Assembly (NCBI GenBank): GCA_028280305.1
Contig: JANQMC010000048.1
Span: forward strand, 22,496 to 86,495
Source: Pelagibius sp.
GTDB lineage: Bacteria; Pseudomonadota; Alphaproteobacteria; Kiloniellales; Kiloniellaceae
DNA: 64,000 nt
Direction: 5' to 3'
Both the position numbers and the translations under genes were made by a program. Shown here one piece after another: positions 55,478 to 64,000 of the stretch. The notes under the pieces were generated by a model. That model worked only from the letters and a program-made list of their open reading frames with translations, was not told the DNA's origin and made no database searches. Positions within the stretch are counted from its first letter, which is position 1; each line of letters starts with the position of its first letter.

Positions 55478-56770
55478 ATGGCAAACGTGGTGGTCGTCGG
55501 CTCCCAATGGGGGGACGAGGGAAAAGGCAAGATCGTCGATTGGCTGTCTGAGCGCGCGGATGTGGTGGTGCGCTTTCAGGGTGGTCACAACGCCGGCCAT
55601 ACCCTGGTCGTCGGCAGCGAAGTCTACAAACTCTCTCTCTTGCCCTCAGGCGTCGTACGCCAGAACAAGCTGTCGATCATCGGCAACGGCGTGGTGGTCG
55701 ACCCCTGGGCGCTGGTTGAGGAAATCGACCGGCTGCGCGCCCAGGGCGTCGAGGTCACGCCGGAGTTCCTGAAAGTCTCGGAAGGCGCAACCCTGATCCT
55801 GCCCATGCACGGCGCCGTGGATCGCGCGCGCGAAGCGGCGAGAGGCGAGGGCAAGCTGGGCACCACGGGTCGTGGTATCGGCCCGGCTTATGAGGACAAG
55901 GTCGGCCGTCGCGCGGTGCGTTTCTGCGATCTGGCGGACCCTGATCTGCTGCGCCAGCGGGTCGACGGGCTGCTGCTGCACAACAACGCCTTGCTGCGCG
56001 GCCTCGGCCAGCCGGAGTTCACCGTGGAGGAGGTCGTGGAAGGCCTCCTGGCCCTGGCGCCGCGCATTCTGCCTTTTGCGGACCGGGTGTGGCAGCGTCT
56101 CGATGAAGCCCGGCGCGCGGGCCGCCGCATTCTTTTCGAGGGCGCGCAGGGCGCCATGCTGGATGTCGATCACGGCACCTATCCCTTTGTGACGTCGTCG
56201 AACACCATGGCCGGCAATGCCGCTGCGGGTTCCGGGACCGGACCGGATACCATCGACTTCGTTCTCGGGATCACCAAGGCCTACACCACCCGTGTCGGCT
56301 CCGGCCCCTTTCCGACCGAATTGGACGATGCCACGGGGGAGCTGCTTGGCGAGCGCGGCCATGAATTCGGCGTGGTGACGGGACGCAAGCGCCGCTGCGG
56401 CTGGTTCGACGCCGTCATGGTCCGTCAGGCGGCGAAGATCGGCGGGATCACCGGCATTGCGCTCACCAAGCTCGATGTGCTGGATGGCATGGAGGAGCTG
56501 AAGGTCTGCGTCGGCTACGAGATCGATGGCGAGAAGCGGGACTACCTGCCTGCCGCCCAGTCCCGCCAGGCGCGGGTCACCCCGGTCTACGAGACCATAC
56601 CCGGCTGGGCGGAAAGCACCCGGGGGGCTCGCTCCTGGGCCGATTTGCCGGCCGCGGCGGTGAAGTACATCCGCCGCGTCGAAGAACTGATCGAGGTGCC
56701 TGTGGCCCTGCTGTCCACATCGCCGGAACGCGATGACACCATTCTGGTGCGTGATCCCTTTCTCGATTAA
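55478..56770 (+). CDS. purA: Adenylosuccinate synthetase
   Basis: The 430-residue enzyme condenses IMP with aspartate using GTP in AMP synthesis. It begins [44 protein letters not shown], with the GDEGKGK loop, and continues with [18 protein letters not shown] and [17 protein letters not shown]. The length is normal. It follows hisZ after six bases. The gap of about 210 bases to the next gene contains no clear feature. Confidence 0.96.
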   Translation: MANVVVVGSQWGDEGKGKIVDWLSERADVVVRFQGGHNAGHTLVVGSEVYKLSLLPSGVVRQNKLSIIGNGVVVDPWALVEEIDRLRAQGVEVTPEFLKVSEGATLILPMHGAVDRAREAARGEGKLGTTGRGIGPAYEDKVGRRAVRFCDLADPDLLRQRVDGLLLHNNALLRGLGQPEFTVEEVVEGLLALAPRILPFADRVWQRLDEARRAGRRILFEGAQGAMLDVDHGTYPFVTSSNTMAGNAAAGSGTGPDTIDFVLGITKAYTTRVGSGPFPTELDDATGELLGERGHEFGVVTGRKRRCGWFDAVMVRQAAKIGGITGIALTKLDVLDGMEELKVCVGYEIDGEKRDYLPAAQSRQARVTPVYETIPGWAESTRGARSWADLPAAAVKYIRRVEELIEVPVALLSTSPERDDTILVRDPFLD

Positions 56771-56978
56771 CCCCAGATAGAATGTTGATGCCCGGTGACT
56801 CAGGGGGAAGATCCCGGAAATCCCGGCGTTCGAGCATTCGCCGCCATCGCGCCTTAACGAACTCTTTGCCTTATCCCGCGTAACTTTACGGCTGGAATCG
56901 GGCCATGGCGCCCGTTTCACGCGGCCGTGCCAGATAACTGGCGGGCCGGATTGAACGCGGGCCAGATCAGCGACGGCA

Positions 56979-59018
56979 ATGAGCAGTAAAACCGAGGAAA
57001 GCGGGCAGGGCGCTCACAACGACGGTAGCCACATTATGCTGGCCGACCGCTACCGCCTGCATCCCGAATCGCCCCTGGCCGAGTTGAGTTCGCCTGACGT
57101 GCCGGCCTTTACGGTGACGGACGAAAGGGGGACGCCTAAGCCTCTGTTCGCACTGGTCTGCCGGCAGGGTATTGGTGCGCGTACCGAAGTGCTGGCGCAG
57201 TTTTCGCGCTTCCGCCGCTTGCCGATGCTGAACCCGGTCCGCCACGGTGTGGTTTACTGGCCACCCTCCCGCGCCCGCCGCTTCGTGATTGTCTTCGAAC
57301 AGCCCGAGGGCGAAAGAGTTCTTCCCAGCCCGGATGCGACGATCGAGCCCTGGCGCGAAGACCGTGTGGTGCGCTGCGTGGTGCAGCCTTTGACGCCGAT
57401 GCTGAAAGAACTGAGCGACCGTATCCTGTCTCACCGGTCGATCAGAGCGGACAATATGTTCTTCGCGGACCCCAGCCGTGAATCGGTGATCATGGGGGAG
57501 TGCTTCAGCGGGCCGCCCGGGCTTACGCAGCCGTACTACTACGAGCCCATCGACAGCGCCATGGCGATGCCCGAGGGTCGCGGGACGGGTACGCCAGCCG
57601 ATGATTTCTATGCCCTCGGCGTCATGATGCTGGTGCTGCTTTGCGGGGGCAACCCCGTCGCCGATCTCACCGAAGAGCAGGTGGTCGAAGACAAGATCAG
57701 CAGGGGCTCCTATGCCGCCCTCGTGCGCGACACGCGCTTGTCCTTGCCCATGGTGGAGGTGCTGCGCGGCCTGCTCTGTGACGATCCGGACCAGCGCTGG
57801 CGGTATGAAGACCTCAACATGTGGCTGAACGGCCGTCACCTCAGTCCCAAGCAGGCGCTCTTGCCCCCGAAGGCCGCGCGGGTCTTTGAGTTTGATGAGG
57901 TCGAGTATCTGAATGCTTCGGCCTTGTCGCAGGCGCTGGGCCGCAAGTGGGCCAAGGCTCTGCTGGTCATCAAGAAGCCCGGCTTGGAAAGCTGGGTTCG
58001 GCGGTCTCTGGCCGATGATCAGAAAGCCGATGGCGTGCGCCTCTCGACCAAGGCCGCCTCGGGCGGGTCCGGCGCCCGAAGCTTCGTTGACGACCGATTG
58101 CTGTCACGCGTCCTGATGACCCTGGATCAACGGGCGCCACTTCGATACAAGACGGTCTCGGCGCGGTTGGATGGCCTGGCGCAGGCTTTCGCGGTGACCT
58201 ATCACGACAAGGACATGCGCCAGACCTTCACCGAGATTTTCACGCAACGTCTGCCACAGACCTGGATCGAAAATCAGCCGGCGCTGCGGCCTGAACTGGC
58301 GGTGCTTCGGCGGCTCTACGACACCGTCGCTCTGACCTTGTCCAAGCAACGCATCGGCTATGGCGTGGAGAAAGCTCTCTATGTCAGCAACCCCACCTGG
58401 CCCTGTCAGAGCCCGCTGTTGAAAAACGATTATGTGGTCGAACTGGAAGATCTGCTTCTGGCGCTCGAGCGCGTGGCGGATCAGGAGGGGCTGGAGCGAA
58501 GCCCGGTCGATCCGCATATTGCCGGCTTTGTTTCCGCGAAGATGAAAGCCTCAATAGAGCAGGCGCTCAGTGAGTTGGGAAGCCCCGGCGATCCTTCGGT
58601 ATTCAATCTGGGGGTTTTGCGCCTTCTGGCCGACGTGCAGCGCGCCGCCGGACCGTCGCGCGTTCCGGGTTTGGCGATCTGGTGCTGCGCCCTTCTGAAG
58701 CCTGTGGTCGAGGGCTTCCGCAACCGCACCCGTCGCAAGCAGATGGCCGATACAGCCGCCAAGCTGGCCGCAAAAGGCAACCTGACGACCCTTCTGGCCC
58801 TGATCGACGATCCGGAACGCAAGGCGGCGGACGAACTCGGTTTCCAGAAAGCCAAAGAAGACTTCGCTGCCTTGGTGGAGCAAGCCAACTGGCTCCGTGG
58901 TGGCGGCATGACCTCGCCCGCAATCGTCAGGCATCACGCCCGTGAGGCCTCGAGTATCGTGTCTTCCGTGATCGCCGGGGTCGCCTTGATCGGCATCACT
59001 CTGTCCGCAGTGTTTTAG
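56979..59018 (+). CDS. Kinase-fold protein lacking catalytic residues, with C-terminal membrane helix
   Basis: The 679-residue protein resembles a serine/threonine kinase in its first 300 residues: the segment ILSHRSIRADNMFF (150-162) matches the HRDxKxxN catalytic loop, but Asp is replaced by Ser154 and Lys by Arg156. The DFG position reads GEC (173-175), so it is probably a pseudokinase. DDFYALGVMMLVLLCGGNPV resembles the kinase APE/F-helix region. The C-terminal half (about 310-650) is not recognised, and a last membrane helix (about 660-679, IVSSVIAGVALIGITLSAVF) anchors it. A membrane protein gene follows after 12 bases. Confidence 0.7.
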   Translation: MSSKTEESGQGAHNDGSHIMLADRYRLHPESPLAELSSPDVPAFTVTDERGTPKPLFALVCRQGIGARTEVLAQFSRFRRLPMLNPVRHGVVYWPPSRARRFVIVFEQPEGERVLPSPDATIEPWREDRVVRCVVQPLTPMLKELSDRILSHRSIRADNMFFADPSRESVIMGECFSGPPGLTQPYYYEPIDSAMAMPEGRGTGTPADDFYALGVMMLVLLCGGNPVADLTEEQVVEDKISRGSYAALVRDTRLSLPMVEVLRGLLCDDPDQRWRYEDLNMWLNGRHLSPKQALLPPKAARVFEFDEVEYLNASALSQALGRKWAKALLVIKKPGLESWVRRSLADDQKADGVRLSTKAASGGSGARSFVDDRLLSRVLMTLDQRAPLRYKTVSARLDGLAQAFAVTYHDKDMRQTFTEIFTQRLPQTWIENQPALRPELAVLRRLYDTVALTLSKQRIGYGVEKALYVSNPTWPCQSPLLKNDYVVELEDLLLALERVADQEGLERSPVDPHIAGFVSAKMKASIEQALSELGSPGDPSVFNLGVLRLLADVQRAAGPSRVPGLAIWCCALLKPVVEGFRNRTRRKQMADTAAKLAAKGNLTTLLALIDDPERKAADELGFQKAKEDFAALVEQANWLRGGGMTSPAIVRHHAREASSIVSSVIAGVALIGITLSAVF

Positions 59019-59030
59019 CGGGGGGCGGGC

Positions 59031-59612
59031 ATGGCAAAGAAGGTGAAAGCCAAAAAGGCAATGAGGAAACCGGCGCCTCTGAAGCCCTGGGTCAAGGTCC
59101 TGGTGCTCATCATGCTGTTTCCCTTTGCCGCCCTGCTGCTGCCGACGACCTTGGTATTCGCCACGATGATGGCGCCCACCTGGGTTGCCTACATCACCGA
59201 CCGCTCTCGAGAAAAGCATCTGGCCATCACTGTCGGTCTGCTGAACTTCAGCGGCACGTTGCCGGCCATCATCGATCTCTGGTCGCGCGGACAGAGCCAT
59301 AATGCCGCGATGGCGCAGCTCGGCGATGTTTTTGTCTGGGTTGTGGCCTATGGAGCGGCCATGGCCGGCTGGGTTCTCTTCGCCATCATGCCTTCACTGG
59401 TCGGCAGCTATTTCAAGATGACAACCGACAACCGGATCAAGAACCTGGCGGAACGGCAAAAAACCCTCATCGACGAGTGGGGCCATGCCGTAGCCACGGG
59501 CTCCGGAATGGCCTCTCCCGACCAGATTGATGAAGACGAGGAAATGGAAGACGAAGACGATTCCGCAGAGGTCACGGAAGCCGAACTGGTTGAGCCCGCA
59601 CAGGCGAGCTGA
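59031..59612 (+). CDS. Membrane protein paired with the kinase-fold protein
   Basis: The 193-residue protein has a basic N-terminus (AKKVKAKKAMRKPAPLKPW), three to four transmembrane segments (about 22-50, 70-90, 100-130), and an acidic C-terminal tail (DEDEEMEDEDDSAEVTEAE). It lies 12 bases after the kinase-fold gene, suggesting an operon and possible complex. I do not recognise the family. It could hold or be controlled by the pseudokinase at the inner membrane. Confidence 0.65.
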   Translation: MAKKVKAKKAMRKPAPLKPWVKVLVLIMLFPFAALLLPTTLVFATMMAPTWVAYITDRSREKHLAITVGLLNFSGTLPAIIDLWSRGQSHNAAMAQLGDVFVWVVAYGAAMAGWVLFAIMPSLVGSYFKMTTDNRIKNLAERQKTLIDEWGHAVATGSGMASPDQIDEDEEMEDEDDSAEVTEAELVEPAQAS

Positions 59613-59641
59613 GCCCGCCCCGTGGCTTTCTCGGTCGATCC

Positions 59642-60526
59642 TTAGCTTATCGCCAGACGCTCTTCGATCGCGGCGTTACGAATGGCCCGCTGCAGCTTCT
59701 CAAAGGCCCGAACTTCGATCTGGCGGACCCGCTCGCGGCTGATGCCGTATTCCTGAGACAGATCCTCCAGTGTCGTCGGATTGTCCTTCAGACGGCGCTC
59801 TTCAAGAATGCGTCTTTCGCGTTCGTTGAGGTTCGCCATTGCCGCCTTCAGCAGAGTACGGCGCTTGCCCAATTCCTCGGATTCTGCCAGCAGGCTTTCC
59901 TGATCCTCGGTGTCGTCCACCAGCCAATCCTGCCACTCACCGTCGCCGTCGATGCGCAGCGGTGCATTAAGCGAATGGTCCGGGGCTGCGAGCCGGCGGT
60001 TCATCGAGACCACGTCCTGTTCCGGCACGCCCAGCGTCTCGGCGATCTTGGAGACGTTCTCCGGATGCAGGTCACCCTCCTCCATCGCTTTCAACTGGCC
60101 CTTCAGCTTGCGCAGATTGAAGAACAGTTTTTTCTGGGATGCCGTGGTGCCCATCTTCACAAGCGACCAGGAGTGCAGGATGTATTCCTGGATTGCGGCG
60201 CGGATCCACCACATGGCGTAAGTCGCCAGACGGAAGCCGCGCTCAGGATCGAAGCGCTTGACCGCCTGCATCATGCCGACGTTGCCTTCGGAAATCAGCT
60301 CGGACAACGGCAGGCCGTAGCCGCGGTAACCCATGGCGATCTTGGCAACGAGGCGGAGGTGGGAAGTGACGAGCTGGTGCGCCGATTCGGTATCGCCGCG
60401 CTCACGCCAAGCTTTCGCCAGCATGTACTCCTGATCCTGTTCCAGCATCGGGAACTTGCGGATCTCCTGCAGATAACCCGAGAGATTACCTTCAGGGACG
60501 AGAACAGGGACTTTTGCAGCGGCCAT
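59642..60526 (-). CDS. rpoH: Heat-shock sigma factor RpoH
   Basis: The 294-residue sigma-70 family factor directs RNA polymerase to heat-shock promoters. The RpoH box QKKLFFNLR lies at residues 131-139, after sigma region 2 (AKIAMGYRGYGLPLSELISEGNVGMMQAVKRFDPERGFRLATYAMWWIRAAIQEYIL) and before region 4 (TTLEDLSQEYGISRERVRQIEVRAFEKLQ). It is the likely regulator of the sigma-32 type promoter on the hsp20 gene at 3937-4392. FtsH, which degrades RpoH in other bacteria, is also here. It lies downstream of rluD on the same strand. Confidence 0.95.
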   Translation of the reverse strand: MAAAKVPVLVPEGNLSGYLQEIRKFPMLEQDQEYMLAKAWRERGDTESAHQLVTSHLRLVAKIAMGYRGYGLPLSELISEGNVGMMQAVKRFDPERGFRLATYAMWWIRAAIQEYILHSWSLVKMGTTASQKKLFFNLRKLKGQLKAMEEGDLHPENVSKIAETLGVPEQDVVSMNRRLAAPDHSLNAPLRIDGDGEWQDWLVDDTEDQESLLAESEELGKRRTLLKAAMANLNERERRILEERRLKDNPTTLEDLSQEYGISRERVRQIEVRAFEKLQRAIRNAAIEERLAIS

Positions 60527-60670
60527 GATACACTCCGAATTTCGCGGTAAGCGCGATCAGCAGAATAACTATAAAACCTTTATGAGTGTCGGTTTCCGCA
60601 AAAACCCGGCTTTCGCCCAGCTTTCAAGGCTGACACTGCGCAGTATAGCATGGATCCCCCGTCTGCGGCG

Positions 60671-60695
60671 ATATATGACTCATTTGGTCATATAT
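60671..60695. promoter_or_regulatory. AT-rich inverted repeat upstream of rpoH
   Basis: ATATATGAC (60671-60679) and GTCATATAT (60687-60695) are perfect complements around a seven-base spacer. The site is about 145 bases upstream of the rpoH start and just after the rluD stop. It could be a regulator binding site for rpoH or an RNA hairpin at the rluD end; there is no T-tract. Confidence 0.5.
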
Positions 60696-60703
60696 AGATG
60701 GAA

Positions 60704-61681
60704 CTATTCCAAAGACTCGATCAAGCTATACATATCACTTGGTAATTCGCTCTCGAATTGCAAGGTCTCAGACTTCACAGGGTGGTGAAAGCCCAGAGTT
60801 CTGGCGTGCAGGGCCTGGCGGCCCAGGGCGGCGAGGGCGGCCTTCGCCGGTTCGGGCAATCCCGCCAGCCGTTTGCCGCTGCCGCGTCCGTATTGCGGAT
60901 CGCCCAACAGGCCGTGGCCGGCCTCGGTCATGTGGACACGGATCTGGTGGGTGCGGCCGGTCTTCAGGCGACACTCGACCAGGCTGACCGCGCCGTTTTG
61001 AAAGCTCCGCAGCACCTTGTAGCCGGTTTCCGCCGGCCGGCCGCCGCGGCTCAGAACCGCCATTTTCTTACGGTTTCGCGGGCTGCGGCCGATGTTGCCG
61101 GTCAGTTTGCCCTGGTGCGGAACCGGCCGGCCCCAGACCAGCCCGAGATAGGAGCGCTCAACACTGCGGGCGGCGAACTGTTCCACCAGGCTGCGATGGG
61201 CGGCTTCGCTCTTGGCCGCCACCATCAAACCGGAGGTATCCTTGTCGAGACGGTGCACGATGCCCGGCCGGCGCTCGCCGCCGATCCCGGTCAGGCTGTC
61301 GCCACAGTGGGCGATCAGGGCATTGACCAGGGTGTTGTCCGGGTTGCCGGCGGCCGGATGGACCACCAGCCCGGCGGGCTTGTTGAGGACGATCAGGTCT
61401 TCGTCCTCGAACAGGATCTCCAGGGGTATCGCCTGGGCAGTCAGGGGGGCCTGGACAACCTCGGGAACCGTCACCACCAGGTGCTGCCCCGCCTTCACCT
61501 TGGTCGACGCCGCGCTTGCCGCGGCGCCTTCCAGACTGACCTGCCCGGCGTCGATCAGTGCCTTGAGGCGGCTGCGGGAGAACTGGGGCAGGGCCTCGGC
61601 CAGCAGACGGTCGAGCCGCTGCCCCGAGGCTGCGTCGTCCACGGTGACTTCATGTCGCTCTTGACCCTTCTGCCCGGTCAT
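60704..61681 (-). CDS. rluD: 23S rRNA pseudouridine synthase RluD-like
   Basis: The 325-residue enzyme forms pseudouridine in 23S rRNA. It has an S4 RNA-binding domain (GQRLDRLLAEALPQFSRSRLKALIDAGQVSLEG) and the synthase domain with RRPGIVHRLDKDTSGLMVAAKSE, where Asp in HRLDKDTSGL is the nucleophile. The later TGRTHQIRVHMTEAGHGLLGD is the family signature. The start is the ATG at 61679-61681; the much longer open frame upstream is antisense to the small membrane-protein gene. rpoH lies downstream. Confidence 0.93.
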   Translation of the reverse strand: MTGQKGQERHEVTVDDAASGQRLDRLLAEALPQFSRSRLKALIDAGQVSLEGAAASAASTKVKAGQHLVVTVPEVVQAPLTAQAIPLEILFEDEDLIVLNKPAGLVVHPAAGNPDNTLVNALIAHCGDSLTGIGGERRPGIVHRLDKDTSGLMVAAKSEAAHRSLVEQFAARSVERSYLGLVWGRPVPHQGKLTGNIGRSPRNRKKMAVLSRGGRPAETGYKVLRSFQNGAVSLVECRLKTGRTHQIRVHMTEAGHGLLGDPQYGRGSGKRLAGLPEPAKAALAALGRQALHARTLGFHHPVKSETLQFESELPSDMYSLIESLE

Positions 61682-61726
61682 GCTTCCTCGCTCCTTTGAC
61701 GCCCAATAAGCCTGAGGCCTCCGTCG

Positions 61727-62026
61727 ATGCAAGCTTTGAAGTTCCTCGTCATTTTCATGGCCGTCCTGATTGTGGCGGGTATGGGCCTTCTGGCCTATGG
61801 CCTGATCAGCCGGGGCGGCGGCGGTGGCAGCAGCGGCGATAGCTTCGCCGAGGTCGAGGTGCCGCTGCCCGAGGGCTGCACCATCGCCGAGACCGAGGTT
61901 GCCGAGAACCGCCTGATCCTGCGTTTCGACGGCTTGGCGGAACGCAACTGCCAGCAGGTGGTGGTGATCGATATGGAAAGCGGTAAGGTGCTGGGACAGG
62001 TGCGCGGCGTACCAGGCGCCCCATAG
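61727..62026 (+). CDS. Small membrane protein (DUF6476-like)
   Basis: The 99-residue protein has one N-terminal transmembrane helix (ALKFLVIFMAVLIVAGMGLLAYGLI), a glycine-rich linker, and a C-terminal part VEVPLPEGCTIAETEVAENRLILRFDGLAERNCQQVVVIDMESGKVLGQVR. It resembles DUF6476 proteins of alphaproteobacteria found near rluD. It diverges from rluD with about 45 bases between starts. Function unknown. Confidence 0.7.
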   Translation: MQALKFLVIFMAVLIVAGMGLLAYGLISRGGGGGSSGDSFAEVEVPLPEGCTIAETEVAENRLILRFDGLAERNCQQVVVIDMESGKVLGQVRGVPGAP

Positions 62027-62066
62027 AGGGCCGGCCGCAAGAGCCGGCAAGGGAAAGACGACAGCA

Positions 62067-63119
62067 ATGGGCAACTTCGCATCCGATAACGTGACCGGCA
62101 TCTCGCCGCAGATCATGGCGGCTCTGGCAACGGCCAACGAGGGCACGGCGATGCCCTATGGCGACGATGCGATAACCCAAGGGTTGCGGGATCGTGTTGC
62201 GGCGGTTTTTGAGCGTGACTGCGCCGTCTTTCCGGTGGCGACAGGTAGCGCTGCCAATGCCCTGGCGCTGGCCACGCTGGTGCCGCGTTATGGCGCCGTC
62301 TACTGTCACCGTGAGGCACACATCAACGTCGACGAGTGCGGTGCGCCGGAGTTTTTCACCGGCGGCGCCAAGCTGGTGGCGCTCGACGGTCCCCGGGCCA
62401 AGATCGACGCCGCTGCCGTGGAAGCGGCGATCGACGGCGTCGGCGACGTACACCGGGTGCAGCCGGCGGCTGTTTCCATCACCCAGGCCAGCGAATTGGG
62501 CGCGGTCTACAAGCCGGAGGAAGTCTCTGCGCTGGGCGAACTCGCCCGGCGCCATCGTCTCGCCCTGCACATGGATGGCGCCCGTTTCGCCAATGCCCTG
62601 GTGACACTGGGTTGTGCCCCGGCCGATATCACATGGCGGGCCGGGGTGGATGTGTTGACCTTAGGCGCAACCAAGAACGGCGCCCTGGCGGCCGAGGCGG
62701 TGATTTTCTTCGATCCGGCGAAGGCGGGGGCGTTCGAGTTTCTCCGCAAGCGCGGCGGCCATCTGTTTTCCAAGATGCGCTTCGTTTCGGCCCAGCTCGA
62801 GGCCTATCTGACCGACGATCACTGGCTTGAAAACGGCCGCCATGCAAACGCCCTGGCGAAGCGTCTCGCCGAAGGCCTTGCGGACTTGCCGGGTATCGAA
62901 TTGCTCAATCCCGTTGAGGCCAATGAGCTGTTCCTGGCGTTGCCTGATGCGGTTGTCGAGGGACTCGAGGCCCGCGGGTTTCGGTTTTACAGCTGGGGCA
63001 AGGTGGGGGAAAAACAGGTTCGGCTGGTCACCGCCTTCAACACCCGGCAGGAAGATGTCGAGGCCTTTATTGACGCTGCTGTCGCGCTGACGGGTGCAGC
63101 GGTTCGCGCAAGCGCCTGA
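62067..63119 (+). CDS. ltaE: Low-specificity L-threonine aldolase
   Basis: The 350-residue PLP enzyme splits L-threonine or L-allo-threonine to glycine and acetaldehyde. Parts include FPVATGSAANALALATLVPRYGAVYCHREAHINVDECGAPEFF and LHMDGARFANALVTLG. DVLTLGATKNGALAAEAVIFF includes Lys203 for PLP. It follows the small membrane protein after about 40 bases. The start is ATG at 62067 after AGGGAAAGACG. The NUDIX gene begins two bases after its stop. Confidence 0.92.
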   Translation: MGNFASDNVTGISPQIMAALATANEGTAMPYGDDAITQGLRDRVAAVFERDCAVFPVATGSAANALALATLVPRYGAVYCHREAHINVDECGAPEFFTGGAKLVALDGPRAKIDAAAVEAAIDGVGDVHRVQPAAVSITQASELGAVYKPEEVSALGELARRHRLALHMDGARFANALVTLGCAPADITWRAGVDVLTLGATKNGALAAEAVIFFDPAKAGAFEFLRKRGGHLFSKMRFVSAQLEAYLTDDHWLENGRHANALAKRLAEGLADLPGIELLNPVEANELFLALPDAVVEGLEARGFRFYSWGKVGEKQVRLVTAFNTRQEDVEAFIDAAVALTGAAVRASA

Positions 63120-63121
63120 AC

Positions 63122-63784
63122 ATGACGTCTGAGGAAAGAGGCGCGCTTGAGACGCCCACGGAGGCCGGCGAACCGCCTTGGCTTGCCTGGGCAAGGCGTC
63201 TTCAGGCGCTCTCACAGAGCGGCTTGTATTACTGCGAAGACGCTTTCGACCGGGAGCGTTACGGCGAGGTCGCCCGCATCGCCGCGGAGATCATGGCCCG
63301 GCACAGCGGTGTGGCGGCAGAGCGGGTCGAGCGGTTCTTCAGCGCAGAGGTCGGCTATGCCACGCCCAAGACCGATTTGCGCGCCGTGGTGCTGCGGGAG
63401 GACAAGCTGCTGTTGGTGCGTGAGCGCAGCGACGGCCTATGGTCGCTGCCCGGCGGTTGGGCCGATGTGGGGGAGACGCCGGCGGCCTGCATCGAAAAGG
63501 AGGTCTGGGAGGAAGCGGGCTTTCGCAGCCGCGCGGTGAAGCTGCTGGCGTTTTATGATCAACGCAGGCGCGGCGCCAAACCCCACCCGCTGCACACCTA
63601 CAAGGCCTTCTTCCACTGCGAGATCACCGGTGGCGAGGCCCGGCCCAGCGTCGAGACCTCCGAGGTCGGGTTCTTCGCCGAACACGCCCTGCCGCCGCTC
63701 TCCACCGGTCGGGTCACGGCCGAGCAACTGACCCGTATGTTCGAACTGCTGCACAACCCGGACTGTCCCGCCGATTTTGACTGA
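63122..63784 (+). CDS. NUDIX hydrolase with N-terminal helical domain
   Basis: The 220-residue protein has an N-terminal segment WLAWARRLQALSQSGLYYCEDAFDRERYGEVARIAAEIMARHS, characteristic of a NUDIX_N domain, and a NUDIX box GGWADVGETPAACIEKEVWEEAGF. The arginine of the classic box is replaced by lysine (KEVWEEAG); the EEAG part is intact. It hydrolyses a nucleoside diphosphate derivative, such as ADP-ribose; the substrate is unknown. The start is two bases after the threonine aldolase stop. Downstream to the tRNA lies a GC-rich imperfect inverted repeat at 63792-63850. Confidence 0.88.
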   Translation: MTSEERGALETPTEAGEPPWLAWARRLQALSQSGLYYCEDAFDRERYGEVARIAAEIMARHSGVAAERVERFFSAEVGYATPKTDLRAVVLREDKLLLVRERSDGLWSLPGGWADVGETPAACIEKEVWEEAGFRSRAVKLLAFYDQRRRGAKPHPLHTYKAFFHCEITGGEARPSVETSEVGFFAEHALPPLSTGRVTAEQLTRMFELLHNPDCPADFD

Positions 63785-63924
63785 TCCGGCCGGCGGCGGT
63801 GCCCGGTTGTAAGAGTGCCGGCCCCCAGGCCCGGGGACCCCGCCGCCAAAACCCCGCAAAGCGCGCGGATCGGGGCTTGCCTTCCACCGGATCTTGGGCT
63901 ACACCACCGGCCTTCCGGCCATTG

Positions 63925-64000
63925 GTCCCCTTCGTCTAGTGGCCTAGGACGCCGCCCTCTCACGGCGGAAACAGGGGTTCGACTCCCCTAGGGGACGCCA
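63925..64000 (+). tRNA. tRNA-Glu (anticodon CTC)
   Basis: The 76-base gene folds into the cloverleaf with acceptor stem GTCCCCT and AGGGGAC. The anticodon loop CTCTCAC carries CTC between CCGCC and GGCGG. The T arm includes GGTTCGACTCC, and CCA is encoded at the end. It is complete and ends at the last base of the window. Confidence 0.95.

Noticed and set aside
56979..59018. Active serine/threonine protein kinase
   Set aside because: The catalytic loop aspartate and the DFG motif are not present, so an active kinase is not supported by the sequence.
63792..63850. Intrinsic terminator after the NUDIX gene
   Set aside because: There is a GC-rich imperfect inverted repeat, but no T-tract follows and the arms are interrupted, so I did not call it a terminator.

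Overview
The window is a GC-rich chromosomal segment of an alphaproteobacterium, most likely a member of the Rhodospirillales/Kiloniellales group. The inference rests on gene order and families: ruvCAB-ybgC-tolQRAB-pal-cpoB-tilS-ftsH-folP-glmM in one direction, a zapA-6S RNA-fau block, an alphaproteobacterial-type serC next to serA, hisZ next to purA, a cysteine-free bL31 ribosomal protein, and an RpoH with a clear RpoH box. No plasmid, prophage or CRISPR features are seen. Most of the window is housekeeping core genome. The genus is not determinable from what I can see.

Layout. 1-5.6 kb: end of a thioesterase gene, a palindromic intergenic repeat, fetAB, two TPM-domain genes with lemA, a small heat-shock gene with an RpoH-type promoter and a ROSE-like RNA thermometer, a DUF1465 gene and rpmE. 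5.8-11.5 kb: an ABC exporter, a conserved CxxC orphan, a DMT transporter, a type II NADH dehydrogenase and a MAPEG protein. 11.5-17 kb: an orphan DnaB/RecA-fold ATPase gene lying between two perfect 35-bp direct repeats, the inner one being the 3' end of a MotB-like gene; then the MotB-like/MotA-like pair and a secreted OmpA-family protein. 17-21 kb: suhB, efp, a thiE-like gene, and an ArsR regulator with an Old Yellow Enzyme gene, each preceded by the same palindromic operator. 21-26 kb: tkt-fba-gap (Calvin/glycolysis/pentose phosphate block) ending in a terminator.

26-28.7 kb: a coiled-coil protein, zapA, 6S RNA, fau, ymdB. 29-44 kb: yebC, the ruvCAB resolvasome, the complete Tol-Pal envelope machine, tilS, ftsH, folP and glmM. 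44-49.5 kb: an lrgAB-like pair, a MocR regulator divergent from a DUF1127 gene, PhzF, cupin, GNAT and MaoC-like genes. 49.5-57 kb: serC (own promoter and structured leader) with serA, a VCBS-like secreted protein, a PqiA-like membrane protein, hisZ and purA. 57-64 kb: a degenerate kinase-fold protein with a membrane partner, rpoH, rluD, a small membrane protein, a threonine aldolase, a NUDIX hydrolase and a complete tRNA-Glu(CTC) at the right edge.

Points that stand out: the direct-repeat-bounded ATPase gene inserted at the 3' end of the MotB-like gene; the RpoH promoter plus thermometer on the small heat-shock gene, with rpoH itself in the window; the paired ArsR operators; and the pseudokinase/membrane protein pair. 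Only the repeats, motifs and operators were read directly; functions come from family knowledge and no database search was possible.
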